Counted from the stretch's first letter, positions 8,132-18,100 are shown. The stretch: DNA of 34,471 bases from Candidatus Poseidoniaceae archaeon (GCA_024958795.1 JANXHP010000056.1:1-34471), one strand, 5' to 3'. Notes: generated by a model not told the origin, from the letters alone. Numbers and translations are program-made.

Positions 8132-11100
8132 ATGCGTCGTGTCTCAAATGTTGCCCTTGTTGCTTTATTACTGTTACAAACTATGGCTTTAGGATTATCT
8201 TTTCCAGTCACTGCAGGTGGTCAGAATGATGATTTCAGAGTCTCTGGAATATCTATCGGAAATGGTAGTGTGATGCCCGATACATGGGTTCAGTCCGATG
8301 GTTCTACTATCGATTATATCTTTGAACTAGCGCCAATTGAAATCTCAATGTCTATTGTACGTGGAGGAAGTTCACTAAGTGCAAAGGCAACGAATGCAAC
8401 TTTGGAAGTCGTCCATCCAATAGGTTTCGTGATGGAAACATATAGTTGGAATAGCGGTGATTTGATCGGTGGCCAAGGTGCATCCGTATCTTATGTGTGG
8501 ACTCCAACCGCAGCACATTCAATCCTTAACACAACAACAAATGATCTCAGTGGAGGATTAATCCTTAGAGCAACTGTAAGTTTCCCAGGAGATGACAGAA
8601 ATGATAATGACGAAATGGAAAAAGCAGTTCCAGTTGCAATCGCAGAAGACATCTTTGATGGTTGGGCTGGCGCTGGAAAGTTATCTTTCCTATCAGCGCG
8701 TTACCCTGTAAATGGTGGAGATGCTACTGCAGCGGGTTCATGGCAAGATGATACTGGTGCAGCAATTGGTTCAAAGCATTGGAGGCATTCAGCACCAGGA
8801 GGTTCTGATTATCCATCAAGTGCAAATGACCGCTTAGTAAACATGTATCAAGTCAGTGATGGACAATGTGGCGTCGATGGTCAAATTGATGCAGGAATGT
8901 CTCAAACTTACCAAATGTGGGTTTGCCGCAAGCAATTTTTCTCAAGTAATTATGTCTCATCACAATTCCATATTCAAGCATGGGGAAGTATGGCAGCAGG
9001 AGATAGTGTTTCAATTGAATTATGGCGCAGTTCCGGAAATATCAGTAACCCAATGGAGTCTGTACGCTGGGATATCGCAAATGGTAACCCAAGTCCAGCA
9101 CCAGGTCAGTGGTCTAACTTATCATGGGACCCACAAGCAACGTGGTCACAGATTCCAGGTTTGAATAACCCTGACTTATTCCTTGGTGGCAACTCATTCT
9201 TCTTGGGAATGCTTTTCAATTCGGACTCAAGTAGTGCAAGTGAAGGATTCCACATTGATGATTGGATTCAATTTGGTATCACCAAAGTTTCTGATTATAC
9301 ATTAGAAATGGATTGTGATAATCCAGCAGGAGGATATTCAGGTCCACCTTTGGGTCTTCTTCAACTGAAGTGTGATATTACCAATAATGGATATACTTCT
9401 GCACTAGTAAGAGTTGAAACAAATGTAACAAATACATCATGGATGAATCCTCAGATGCCAGCGATTAGAATTGAAGTCGCTGACTCTAACGACCACGATT
9501 TAGATGTGCTTATGCCTGCGATTCCAGCAGGAGCAACTCGTGAAGTTTATGTTAATTTGAGTATTCCTGCAGGTGCAGATGTACAACAACAGATTTGGCA
9601 GGTATGGTTTACAGATGCTAGCGGTGCTTCCACAGGTGAGAAAGGAAGATTGATGATGGATGTTGCAGTTTCTGAACAATTTGGAGTCTCACTCACATCC
9701 TCTGTACCTCTTAATGCAGCTACTCTCAGTCCAGGTGAATCTGGAACTATTCCATTTAGACTACAAAATTCAGGCAATAAGGATGCAGCATTTAATCTCG
9801 CTGCAACTTTTTCTGAAGATGGATGGACTGCAATTGTTGAAAATGAAACCGGTGTAATTCAACCTACTCCAATCACTCTCAATAGAGGTGAGCAAGATGA
9901 TTTCATGCTCAATATTACTGCACCAAGTGATTCGACGCCAGGTGTTGTTTCTTTCAATTTGAGAGCAACTTGCGGACCATGTGGGGCATTGTTTGGAAAT
10001 GATGTACTTGTGCGTAATATTAATGTTCCAGTATTCCGTCAAGTCTCGCTAGAATCAGATGTTATCAGTATTGAAGGAGCAGCAAATGGTGTAATGAAGA
10101 AGGTTTACATTACAATTCTAAATCAAGGAAATGATGATGAAATATACAATTATTCTATTGTTCAATCTAACTGGTTACTGCATGCAGAAATAACCGCTGC
10201 TCAAAGTCCAGTCATGGACGCATGGGATGGAGAATCAACCATTATCCTCAATCTACCTATGCCGATTGGAGTTGTGCCAGGTCTATACAGTGTCAGAGTT
10301 ATCGCTACCAATTCGATTGACGATTCAATCAGTGAACAAATAATAATCACAGTTGAAATTCTTGACACAGCAGCAGTGTGGGTTTCTGATGAAGATGCTG
10401 AACAATCCTATATTCCAGGTGATCCGGCTCAAACGATGGAATTTGAAGTTAGAAACGATGGAAACAATCCAGACCGCTTCACAATGTCATTGGATGTACC
10501 TGATGGAATGAATGCTGAATTCACCAATCTGATTGATGGAAGAACGCCAGAAATAGAGACAGGTGCTAGTTTCAATGCATCGGTTAGATTTTCATTCAAT
10601 GAAGGAACAGATGGAGAGAGAACACTCGGTGTAATTGCAACCAGTTATGCTGATACAGATGTCTCAGCAAGAGGAGAGGCAGTATACTCAGTAGGTTCAC
10701 TTGGATGGTTGAGAATTGTTTACAATCAACCACCATTACAAATAATGGATTCGGAAGAAGATTATACAATTACAGTATCGGTTAGAAACCAGTACACCTC
10801 AGCACAATCAGTTGCTATGGAATTAGATAATGGAGCGTCCAGTTCTTGGTTCCAAGCAAGAATAGAATCTACTGATAGAGGATTTATTTTGCAAGAAGGT
10901 GAAGAGCGCTCTGTTACCATCATCTTTGAGATTTCAGAGACTACACTGCTAAACCTTGATTCAGATACTCTTTCAACAAATCTCACTTTGTGGGCACGTT
11001 CAGAGACTGTTAGTGATGCAGCCAATTATAAATTACAAGTTGTAATGACGAAAACGGATTCAATTACTGATGGTTCAGTAGATGCACAGGGTTCCTCTTT

Positions 11101-11506
11101 CGAATTCCAGAATATTTTGACTTGGATTATTTTCATTGTCATCATGGGTGTTGGAGGAGTATTCCTCAAGAATTTGATTTTCGTTGAAGAAGAAGAAGAC
11201 GACTATGGCGGCTGGGGAGAAGAAGGCTATGAAGAGAGTTTACAATCTACATACGGTTCTGTAACTGCGGCTCCAACTGTCAATTCTCAAGGCGTATTCA
11301 CTGCACCAGAGCCCGCAAAGATGGTGCCTCCGGTATCAATGCCACCTGCAGCAGCACCTCCAGCGGCTGAAGTACCAGTTGCTCCGGCTCCGGCCCCAGT
11401 TGTTGAAGCACCACCTGTACCTGCAGAAGGTCTTCCAGAAGGCTGGTCTATGGAACAATGGAATGCATATGGTCAAATGTGGTTAGAGCAAAATGGCCGA
11501 GTTTGA
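8132..11506 (+). CDS. Large secreted/cell-surface protein (about 1124 aa), NPCBM-associated/CARDB-like Ig-type repeats, C-terminal TM and Pro/Ala-rich cytoplasmic tail
   Basis: Signal peptide; repeated PGxxxxxxxxxxNxGNxxD-type units; TM ILTWIIFIVIMGVGGVFLKNLIF; tail ends AEGLPEGWSMEQWNAYGQMWLEQNGRV. Confidence 0.75.
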   Translation: MRRVSNVALVALLLLQTMALGLSFPVTAGGQNDDFRVSGISIGNGSVMPDTWVQSDGSTIDYIFELAPIEISMSIVRGGSSLSAKATNATLEVVHPIGFVMETYSWNSGDLIGGQGASVSYVWTPTAAHSILNTTTNDLSGGLILRATVSFPGDDRNDNDEMEKAVPVAIAEDIFDGWAGAGKLSFLSARYPVNGGDATAAGSWQDDTGAAIGSKHWRHSAPGGSDYPSSANDRLVNMYQVSDGQCGVDGQIDAGMSQTYQMWVCRKQFFSSNYVSSQFHIQAWGSMAAGDSVSIELWRSSGNISNPMESVRWDIANGNPSPAPGQWSNLSWDPQATWSQIPGLNNPDLFLGGNSFFLGMLFNSDSSSASEGFHIDDWIQFGITKVSDYTLEMDCDNPAGGYSGPPLGLLQLKCDITNNGYTSALVRVETNVTNTSWMNPQMPAIRIEVADSNDHDLDVLMPAIPAGATREVYVNLSIPAGADVQQQIWQVWFTDASGASTGEKGRLMMDVAVSEQFGVSLTSSVPLNAATLSPGESGTIPFRLQNSGNKDAAFNLAATFSEDGWTAIVENETGVIQPTPITLNRGEQDDFMLNITAPSDSTPGVVSFNLRATCGPCGALFGNDVLVRNINVPVFRQVSLESDVISIEGAANGVMKKVYITILNQGNDDEIYNYSIVQSNWLLHAEITAAQSPVMDAWDGESTIILNLPMPIGVVPGLYSVRVIATNSIDDSISEQIIITVEILDTAAVWVSDEDAEQSYIPGDPAQTMEFEVRNDGNNPDRFTMSLDVPDGMNAEFTNLIDGRTPEIETGASFNASVRFSFNEGTDGERTLGVIATSYADTDVSARGEAVYSVGSLGWLRIVYNQPPLQIMDSEEDYTITVSVRNQYTSAQSVAMELDNGASSSWFQARIESTDRGFILQEGEERSVTIIFEISETTLLNLDSDTLSTNLTLWARSETVSDAANYKLQVVMTKTDSITDGSVDAQGSSFEFQNILTWIIFIVIMGVGGVFLKNLIFVEEEEDDYGGWGEEGYEESLQSTYGSVTAAPTVNSQGVFTAPEPAKMVPPVSMPPAAAPPAAEVPVAPAPAPVVEAPPVPAEGLPEGWSMEQWNAYGQMWLEQNGRV

Positions 11507-11596
11507 GTATAATTTAGTATAATTATTCACTTAGCGAATAAGCGTAGGGTTCAAGGCGAGAGAGTCGTCGGCAAAAATACAGGGAGGTTCAATCCG

Positions 11597-13228
11597 ATGT
11601 ACGGCAATGGACAAGCACCAATTTTTATTCTAAAGGATGGCACACAAAGAACTCGTGGACGAAGTGCACAATCAAACAATATTGCAGCAGCAAAAGCAGT
11701 TGCAGATGCAGTTCGCTCAACACTAGGCCCAAAGGGTATGGATAAGATGTTGGTCGATTCGATGGGAGATGTAGTAATCACCAATGATGGAGCAACTATA
11801 CTCAAGGAAATGGATATAGATCATCCTGCTGCTAAAATGATTATTGAAGTAGCTAAAACTCAGGAACAGCATTGCTATGATGGAACTACTACTGCAGTAG
11901 TCCTCTCAGGTGAACTGTTGAAGAGAAGTGAGGACTTAATTGACCAAAATGTACATCCAACTGTTATTTGTGAAGGATTCCGTCTTGCTGCAGAGAAAGC
12001 GGTTGAGTTGTTGGATAGTCATGGAATTTCTACCGATAATGATGACAAGGTATTGTTGGAAGTAGCAAAGACTGCACTAACTGGGAAATCTGCTGGTGCA
12101 GTGAAGTCCTTCATGGCTGACATTTGTGTTCGCGCAGTAAATGCAGTAGGGATTGTTGAAGGTGATGAAAGAATCATTGACCTTTCCGACATTAAAGTTG
12201 AGAAGCGTCAAGGTGGTTCAATAAAAGATTCAAGTTTAATCGATGGAATTATTCTAGATAAAGAAAGAGTACATGCTGGTATGCCTCGTTCTCTGGGAGA
12301 TGCAAGAATTGCATTGGTTAACTCTGCTATTGAAGTAAAGAAGACAGAAGTAGATGCTAAAATCCAGATTACAGACCCTAATCAATTAGCACAATTCTTG
12401 GAAGAAGAAGAAAACTATATCCGCGGTTTAGTAATAATGATTCAAGAAAGTGGTGCAAATGTATTGGTTTGTCAAAAGGGAATTGATGAACTTGCACAGC
12501 ATTACATGGCAAAGGCAGGAATAATGGCTATTCGCCGTGCTAAGAAATCTGATATGGAAGCACTTTCAAAGGCTACTGGTGGAAAGATTGTTACTAACTT
12601 AGATGATATTACTGCAAGTGATTTAGGTCATGCTGCTAAGGTTGAGGAAAAGAAAATTGGAGAATCCAATATGACTTTCATTACTGGCTGTCCAGAAGCA
12701 AAATCAGTATCCGTACTACTTCGCGGTGGTACAGAACACGTTGTTGATGAGATCCGTAGAGCATTCGATGATGCTGTTGGAGTCGTTTCAGTCGCTTGGG
12801 AAGATGGTGCAGTTCTAACCGGTGGTGGCTCTGTATTAGCCGCATTATCAAGAGACTTGAGAACATTTGCAGAAACTGTTGGTGGATTAGAGCAAATGGC
12901 TATTGAGGCTTTTGCAAGTGCATTGGAAATAGTTCCTCGTACTTTGGCAGAAAATGCTGGACTTGACCCAGTTACTACTCTAATCGAACTTCGTAAGGCA
13001 CATGCTGATGGTGCAAGTCATACAGGAATCAATGTCTATGAAGGTGGAGTAATAGATATGAAATCCAAGAATGTTCTTGAGCCAATGCGAGTTGTTGAAC
13101 AAGCGATTCAATCAGCGACTGAAACTGCAATAATGATTTTGAGAATAGATGACGTCATTTCATCCAAGGGAGTACCTATGGGTGACGATATGGGCGGAAT
13201 GGGTGGAATGGGCGACTTCCAAATGTGA
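11597..13228 (+). CDS. ths: Thermosome subunit (group II chaperonin)
   Basis: [62 protein letters not shown]-terminal GGM repeats. Confidence 0.98.
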   Translation: MYGNGQAPIFILKDGTQRTRGRSAQSNNIAAAKAVADAVRSTLGPKGMDKMLVDSMGDVVITNDGATILKEMDIDHPAAKMIIEVAKTQEQHCYDGTTTAVVLSGELLKRSEDLIDQNVHPTVICEGFRLAAEKAVELLDSHGISTDNDDKVLLEVAKTALTGKSAGAVKSFMADICVRAVNAVGIVEGDERIIDLSDIKVEKRQGGSIKDSSLIDGIILDKERVHAGMPRSLGDARIALVNSAIEVKKTEVDAKIQITDPNQLAQFLEEEENYIRGLVIMIQESGANVLVCQKGIDELAQHYMAKAGIMAIRRAKKSDMEALSKATGGKIVTNLDDITASDLGHAAKVEEKKIGESNMTFITGCPEAKSVSVLLRGGTEHVVDEIRRAFDDAVGVVSVAWEDGAVLTGGGSVLAALSRDLRTFAETVGGLEQMAIEAFASALEIVPRTLAENAGLDPVTTLIELRKAHADGASHTGINVYEGGVIDMKSKNVLEPMRVVEQAIQSATETAIMILRIDDVISSKGVPMGDDMGGMGGMGDFQM

Positions 13229-13361
13229 AACGCTTTACCATAATTCAAACAATATTATTATATTTTATTAGCCCAATTTTAAGGCTGTTATGTGGTAACC
13301 TTGAAAGGCCGTTCTAAGGTGGAAAGATTGCTCAGCGTGTGCGTGAGCGTCAGTGGTCCAT

Positions 13362-15326
13362 ATGTCCGTTATCGCAAAGGTTTGGATTGAAGAGGATTGT
13401 ATCACCTGTGATGCGTGTGAAGACATATGTCCTGAAGTATTCCAATTAACTGATGAAACTTCTCAAATTGTTGCCGCAGTACGCGTAGATGGACAATTTG
13501 ACCGCAATACTGGAGGCGCTCTTCTAAAGGCAAACTTTGGTGCTGAATTCGCAGAATATATTGAGGAGGCTGCAGAAGCATGTCCAGTTGATATTATCAA
13601 ATTCGAAGTTGCTGGAGGTGCAGCACCTGCTGCTGAAGAAGCAGCAGCACCAATTGTAGAAGCAGCACCGGTTGCAGCAGCACCAGTTGAAGCTTCAGCA
13701 GGAACAAGTGAAGCATTAGCAGCAGTATTTTCCGGTGATAGAGCACTAACTATTCTGTTCGGTTCACAAACAGGTAATGCTGCAGGTCTTGCAGAAAAGA
13801 CTGCAAAGATGGCTGCCAATTATGAGTTGACTGCGAGCGTAGTTGACATGGATGGATATGATCCAGCAAGTTTAGTAGGTTCCAAGAGAGTACTGATTAT
13901 TACCTCAACTTGGGGTGAAGGTGATATGCCAGATAATGCAGAAGATTTCTGGCAAAATGTAAACAAATCATCACCTGCATTAGCAGGAGTAAATTATTCA
14001 GTTTGTGCAATTGGGGATACTTCATATGATGAGTATTGTAAAGCAGGAATTGATTGGGATAACAAATTTTCAGCATTAGGTGCAACCTCGGTTCAAGAAA
14101 TCCAACTTTGTGATGTTGACTTTGACGAGCCTTGGACTGTATGGGTTAATTCGGTATTACCTCGTATTGCTTGTGTTGATGGTTCAGGGCAATTCCAAGA
14201 ATCACTGGTTGAGGAAATGAGTGCATATGGTGCTGGAGGAGATGAGGAAGTATCTTCAGGTGATTTCACTCCAGGAACTGTGTTAATGGATGAGATTTCA
14301 GTAACGATTGAACTGTTCAGATACTGCCCAAGTGCAGCAGAATCAGGTTGGGATACAATTTCATGTGCAGTTCCTGCTCATGCAACGGTTGAAGATTTGC
14401 TTATTGCAATCCAGCAAGATGTTGATGGAAGTTTAGCATTCCGAAGAGGAACTAATGGCGGAACACCTACCACTGGAATTCGAGTAAATGGAAGAATAGT
14501 TCTTGCAGATATTGCCCGAATATCAGATGTCATTGGTTCAAATGCTAATCTAAAGATTGAGCCAGCACCTGGATTACCTATTATCCGCGATTTAATTGTT
14601 GATTTATCTGGATTTGAGGCTGCAAGAGCAAGAGCTGAGCCATGGATGAGGGCAGATCCAAGAGAAGGCGCTCGCTTGTTGAATGATGCAGCAGTTGGTA
14701 CAATGGATGCAGCAATCGCTACACAATTACATCAAAAGAGTGATATTTTGTCCTATCAATTAGTTCAATCAATGTCCGATACATCAGGTTATGACAAGGC
14801 TTACGAAGGACCTGGCGTTCATTTGCAGCAGTGGTTACGCGCTGAAGACCCAAGATGTGGAGAGGAACAAAGAAACAACATTCTCTCTTCACTGAATGAA
14901 ACTGATGGTATCTGGGCAGAGGCAGATTTGTCTTCTATTGCTCGTTATGGTTCTGATGGAAAACTTGCAGCACGTGGATTGAATGAAGCAAGAGCCCATC
15001 TACTCAATACAAGTAACTACAGTGGTAAGCACGGTCGCTTAGTAAAGTGGTATGGACGCAGTGTTAAGTGGACAGGAAATGTCAATGAAACTACACTATA
15101 TCGTCAAGTTCTCGGACCACTTGGTTTGGTTAGCAATATCTTCAATGGTGTTTCTGCCCGTATGGTATTAGGATTCACTCGTAATGGTGGACCGCCAATT
15201 CGGGGACTACAAGGATTATTGATGCCTCCAGCAGGTGTTGGTAAGATTCCAAATATGATTAATTCAAAGGTTGATGCTCATCATGAGGTAGTCAGCCTAT
15301 TCAATGAAATCGACAAGAGGTTCTAA
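13362..15326 (+). CDS. Multidomain fusion: [4Fe-4S] ferredoxin + flavodoxin-like + SdhB/FrdB-like region lacking cluster cysteines
   Basis: Ferredoxin CITCDACEDICPEVF...EACPVDII; Ala/Pro linker; flavodoxin LTILFGSQTGNAAGLAEKTA and ITSTWGEGDMPDNAEDFW; then VTIELFRY...DGSLAFRRGTNGGTPTTGIRVNGRIVLADIARI...IEPAPGLPIIRDLIVDLSGF...GPGVHLQQWLRAEDPR, an SdhB-like backbone. Confidence 0.8.
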   Translation: MSVIAKVWIEEDCITCDACEDICPEVFQLTDETSQIVAAVRVDGQFDRNTGGALLKANFGAEFAEYIEEAAEACPVDIIKFEVAGGAAPAAEEAAAPIVEAAPVAAAPVEASAGTSEALAAVFSGDRALTILFGSQTGNAAGLAEKTAKMAANYELTASVVDMDGYDPASLVGSKRVLIITSTWGEGDMPDNAEDFWQNVNKSSPALAGVNYSVCAIGDTSYDEYCKAGIDWDNKFSALGATSVQEIQLCDVDFDEPWTVWVNSVLPRIACVDGSGQFQESLVEEMSAYGAGGDEEVSSGDFTPGTVLMDEISVTIELFRYCPSAAESGWDTISCAVPAHATVEDLLIAIQQDVDGSLAFRRGTNGGTPTTGIRVNGRIVLADIARISDVIGSNANLKIEPAPGLPIIRDLIVDLSGFEAARARAEPWMRADPREGARLLNDAAVGTMDAAIATQLHQKSDILSYQLVQSMSDTSGYDKAYEGPGVHLQQWLRAEDPRCGEEQRNNILSSLNETDGIWAEADLSSIARYGSDGKLAARGLNEARAHLLNTSNYSGKHGRLVKWYGRSVKWTGNVNETTLYRQVLGPLGLVSNIFNGVSARMVLGFTRNGGPPIRGLQGLLMPPAGVGKIPNMINSKVDAHHEVVSLFNEIDKRF

Positions 15327-15336
15327 GGTGATTAGT

Positions 15337-16194
15337 ATGGCAAAGGTCGCATATTATCCAGGCAATACAGCAAGGGCTGCTTCAATGGAAGTTGAGGATT
15401 GTATCGTTCCATTGTGTAAAACACTTGGAATTGAGTTAGTTGAAATTCCAAAAGCATCGAGTGATGGTGGAAATGTCATTAGTCAAGCTTCAGCGAAATT
15501 ACAGCATTCATTAGTTGCTCGTAATCTTGCACTTGCTGAGCAAAAGGGCATTGATATAATGACAACCTGTGCAACATCACACGCAATCATGTGTGATACT
15601 GCAGATACACTTGCTTCTAATTCAATATATACTTCACAATTGAACAATCTAATTTATCGTACATCTGGAATTGAATATACTGGAGAGTCAAGATCTCGCC
15701 ATCTTCTTCATTACTTAGTAGAAGAGATTGGTTTGGATAAGATTAGAGATGTGGTGATTAATCCGATTAAACTCAATGTTGCTGGATATTATGGTTCTAA
15801 TATGCAAAGAGAAGGCGCTTGTGGGGATGATGATGCATTCCTTCCAAGTTATTTGGAACAGTTGATTACAGCATTGGGTGGAGTGCCGATTGATTTTGAA
15901 CTAAAATGCCAAAGTGTTGGTGCGCCTTCATTACTAACTCTTGAGGGAACTGCAATGGCAATGACTGCAGCAGTTCTTTCTGATGCAAAACAGAATGGTG
16001 CTGATATTATGGTTAGCGCTTGTACAATTTCTCATTCAAATCTTGATTCTTATCAATCAAGGGCTGGTAAACTAACTGGAAAAGATACTGCAATGCCCGT
16101 AGTCCATCTTGCAGAATTAGTAGCATTTGCTTTAGGACACTATCCAGATAGATTTGCACAATTAAAAACACGTGCAATAGTTATTGGAAGTTGA
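15337..16194 (+). CDS. HdrB / SdhE-type CCG-domain protein, degenerate in cluster ligands
   Basis: VAYYPGNTARAA, CKTLGIELVEIPKASSDGGN, LVARNLALAEQKGIDIMTTCATSH, VAGYYGSN, VSACTISHSNLD align with the HdrB fold signatures YYPGC, NCCG, CxxC, YYGC and CPxCxxNLD. Confidence 0.78.
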   Translation: MAKVAYYPGNTARAASMEVEDCIVPLCKTLGIELVEIPKASSDGGNVISQASAKLQHSLVARNLALAEQKGIDIMTTCATSHAIMCDTADTLASNSIYTSQLNNLIYRTSGIEYTGESRSRHLLHYLVEEIGLDKIRDVVINPIKLNVAGYYGSNMQREGACGDDDAFLPSYLEQLITALGGVPIDFELKCQSVGAPSLLTLEGTAMAMTAAVLSDAKQNGADIMVSACTISHSNLDSYQSRAGKLTGKDTAMPVVHLAELVAFALGHYPDRFAQLKTRAIVIGS

Positions 16195-16213
16195 ATCGCA
16201 AGTATTGAACTTT

Positions 16214-18100
16214 TCAATCATCAGCATCTTGCTGTTTTGTACCATCTAAGACAACATTCCATCTAGATTTCAATTGTTTTTCTTCACCAATAACCTCATC
16301 TTTTACAGGCTCATTTTGATCCTTAGTAATGAATGATTCTAAACCCATCTGATTACTCGGTCTTCGCATTGCTGGGCTGATGATTGGAATGCTACTGCCA
16401 TCGTTTTTTGCATCCTTATCCTTCTTTTTCTCAACCTCGGGCTTCACCTTTTCTATCACTGGGAATAATTTCCCAAGTCGCTTTTCTTCAGTGGTTAAGA
16501 ACTCAACTGCAGATACAATCACTCCTTCACTATCAACAACAGAAAAGTCAGATAGTACTTCCGTTGGAGGAATATCGAATATCAATCGGCCTCCACCTTT
16601 TATTTCATCTAGAAGAACATACATTTTCTCTTCTCTACGTTTTGAGGCCATATAGACGAATACATCTCTGGTATCACTTGTGATTAGAATATGTACTGCA
16701 CCATCTCTTTGCCTTGCAGTTCTACCTCTACGTTGAATAGTACGGATAGCGCTTGGAACCGGCTCATATAAGATTACCAAATCTGCTGCAGGAACATCTA
16801 ATCCTTCTTCTCCAACAGAAGTAGCAACTAGAACATTGATATCGCCTTCACGGAATCGTTGTAATTGTGCTAATTGTTGTTTTTGATTCATTCCTTTTCT
16901 TTTTCCAGTTCCAGATTGACCAATAAATCTATCAGCAGCAACTCCTTCTATAGAATTGAGTTTCTCAGTAAGTAATTCAACAGTATCTCTATATTCAGTG
17001 AAAATTAAGACCTTACTTTCTGGAGAATCTCTCAACTGTTGAGATACTAGTCCTGCCGTATGTGATGGCTTTGGATGTAATTCATCCAACTGCTTTGAAA
17101 CATTTCTAAAATTGTGAATACATGGTAATGCAATGAAACTATTCGTTCCCCTTTGCCCACTACGGCCATCCTCTTCAGCTCTATCAACAAAAGCCTGAGC
17201 AGACTTCAACCCCTGAGTTCTAAGCAGGTCTAGCAAGATGTGAATTCTGCGTAGATTTGAAATCTTTCTCGCAGCATTATAGCCCCGAGTATCTCTTCTT
17301 TGGATAGCAATACTCGCTCTACGCTGTGCATCTTCTATCAATTTAGAAGTCAAATGTCCAGTAGGGGCCAAGAATCCCATTTTTCTTAATTGTTCAGCCT
17401 CTAAGTTTTGATGCTCTTCTAAAGGCAAGATTATTCCTTTCAATTCATCATCTAGTTCAAGATAATGAGGTATAATTTTCATATTAACTTGATATGCTTG
17501 CAAGAGAGAACTTTCCTTCTTACTGATTGAGAAGGTTTTGACATCCAAATTATTAGCGACTTGTAATATTCCTGCCTTGGTTGAACCTGGGCTTGCAGTT
17601 GCGCCAATAATGAAACAATCTCGGTTGTCCTTTTTCATTAATATTCCAACTTGAGAATAAGCATGGTTTCCTGTTGCATGATGTGCTTCATCAAAGATTA
17701 GTAAACCCAAATCGGCCAAATCAATTAATCCATTTTGTACATCATTACGAATCACCTGTGGTGTTGCGATTATGATTCTACCCGATTTCCATAATTCAGG
17801 CCTTTTGGCTGGAGCGTTTTCACCAGTATAGGTGATAATTTGATCGCCATCAATATCGATCATCTCTCTTGCCATTCTCTGTTGTTGGTCAACCAAACCA
17901 GTCGTTGGTGCAATTAGTAGAACTTTACCTGAATTTTTTTGAAGACAATTTGCCATTGCCATCCATTCAACTGCAGTTTTTCCAAAACCGGTAGGCATCA
18001 CCATCAAAGTCGATGAAGATAAACAGTATATCAGGGCATTTAATTGGTATGCCCTCGCCTCAACACCCTCTTTCAAGAATGGATGTTGAACTGTTGCCAT
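16214..18100 (-). CDS. hef: Hef/FANCM-type SF2 DNA helicase, apparently without the XPF-like nuclease domain
   Basis: Walker A MPTGFGKTA, DEAHHATGNHAY, GATASPGSTK, FTEYRDTVELL, GEEGLDVPAADLVILYEPVPSAIRTIQRRGRTAR; C-terminus is short and lysine/acid-rich. Confidence 0.85.
   Translation of the reverse strand: MATVQHPFLKEGVEARAYQLNALIYCLSSSTLMVMPTGFGKTAVEWMAMANCLQKNSGKVLLIAPTTGLVDQQQRMAREMIDIDGDQIITYTGENAPAKRPELWKSGRIIIATPQVIRNDVQNGLIDLADLGLLIFDEAHHATGNHAYSQVGILMKKDNRDCFIIGATASPGSTKAGILQVANNLDVKTFSISKKESSLLQAYQVNMKIIPHYLELDDELKGIILPLEEHQNLEAEQLRKMGFLAPTGHLTSKLIEDAQRRASIAIQRRDTRGYNAARKISNLRRIHILLDLLRTQGLKSAQAFVDRAEEDGRSGQRGTNSFIALPCIHNFRNVSKQLDELHPKPSHTAGLVSQQLRDSPESKVLIFTEYRDTVELLTEKLNSIEGVAADRFIGQSGTGKRKGMNQKQQLAQLQRFREGDINVLVATSVGEEGLDVPAADLVILYEPVPSAIRTIQRRGRTARQRDGAVHILITSDTRDVFVYMASKRREEKMYVLLDEIKGGGRLIFDIPPTEVLSDFSVVDSEGVIVSAVEFLTTEEKRLGKLFPVIEKVKPEVEKKKDKDAKNDGSSIPIISPAMRRPSNQMGLESFITKDQNEPVKDEVIGEEKQLKSRWNVVLDGTKQQDADD

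Noticed and set aside
11540-11596. Possible fourth copy of the GTCGG element upstream of the thermosome gene (GAGAGTCGTCGGC)
   Set aside because: Only a short core is shared, and the ATATA and spacing are missing; not distinguishable from chance.
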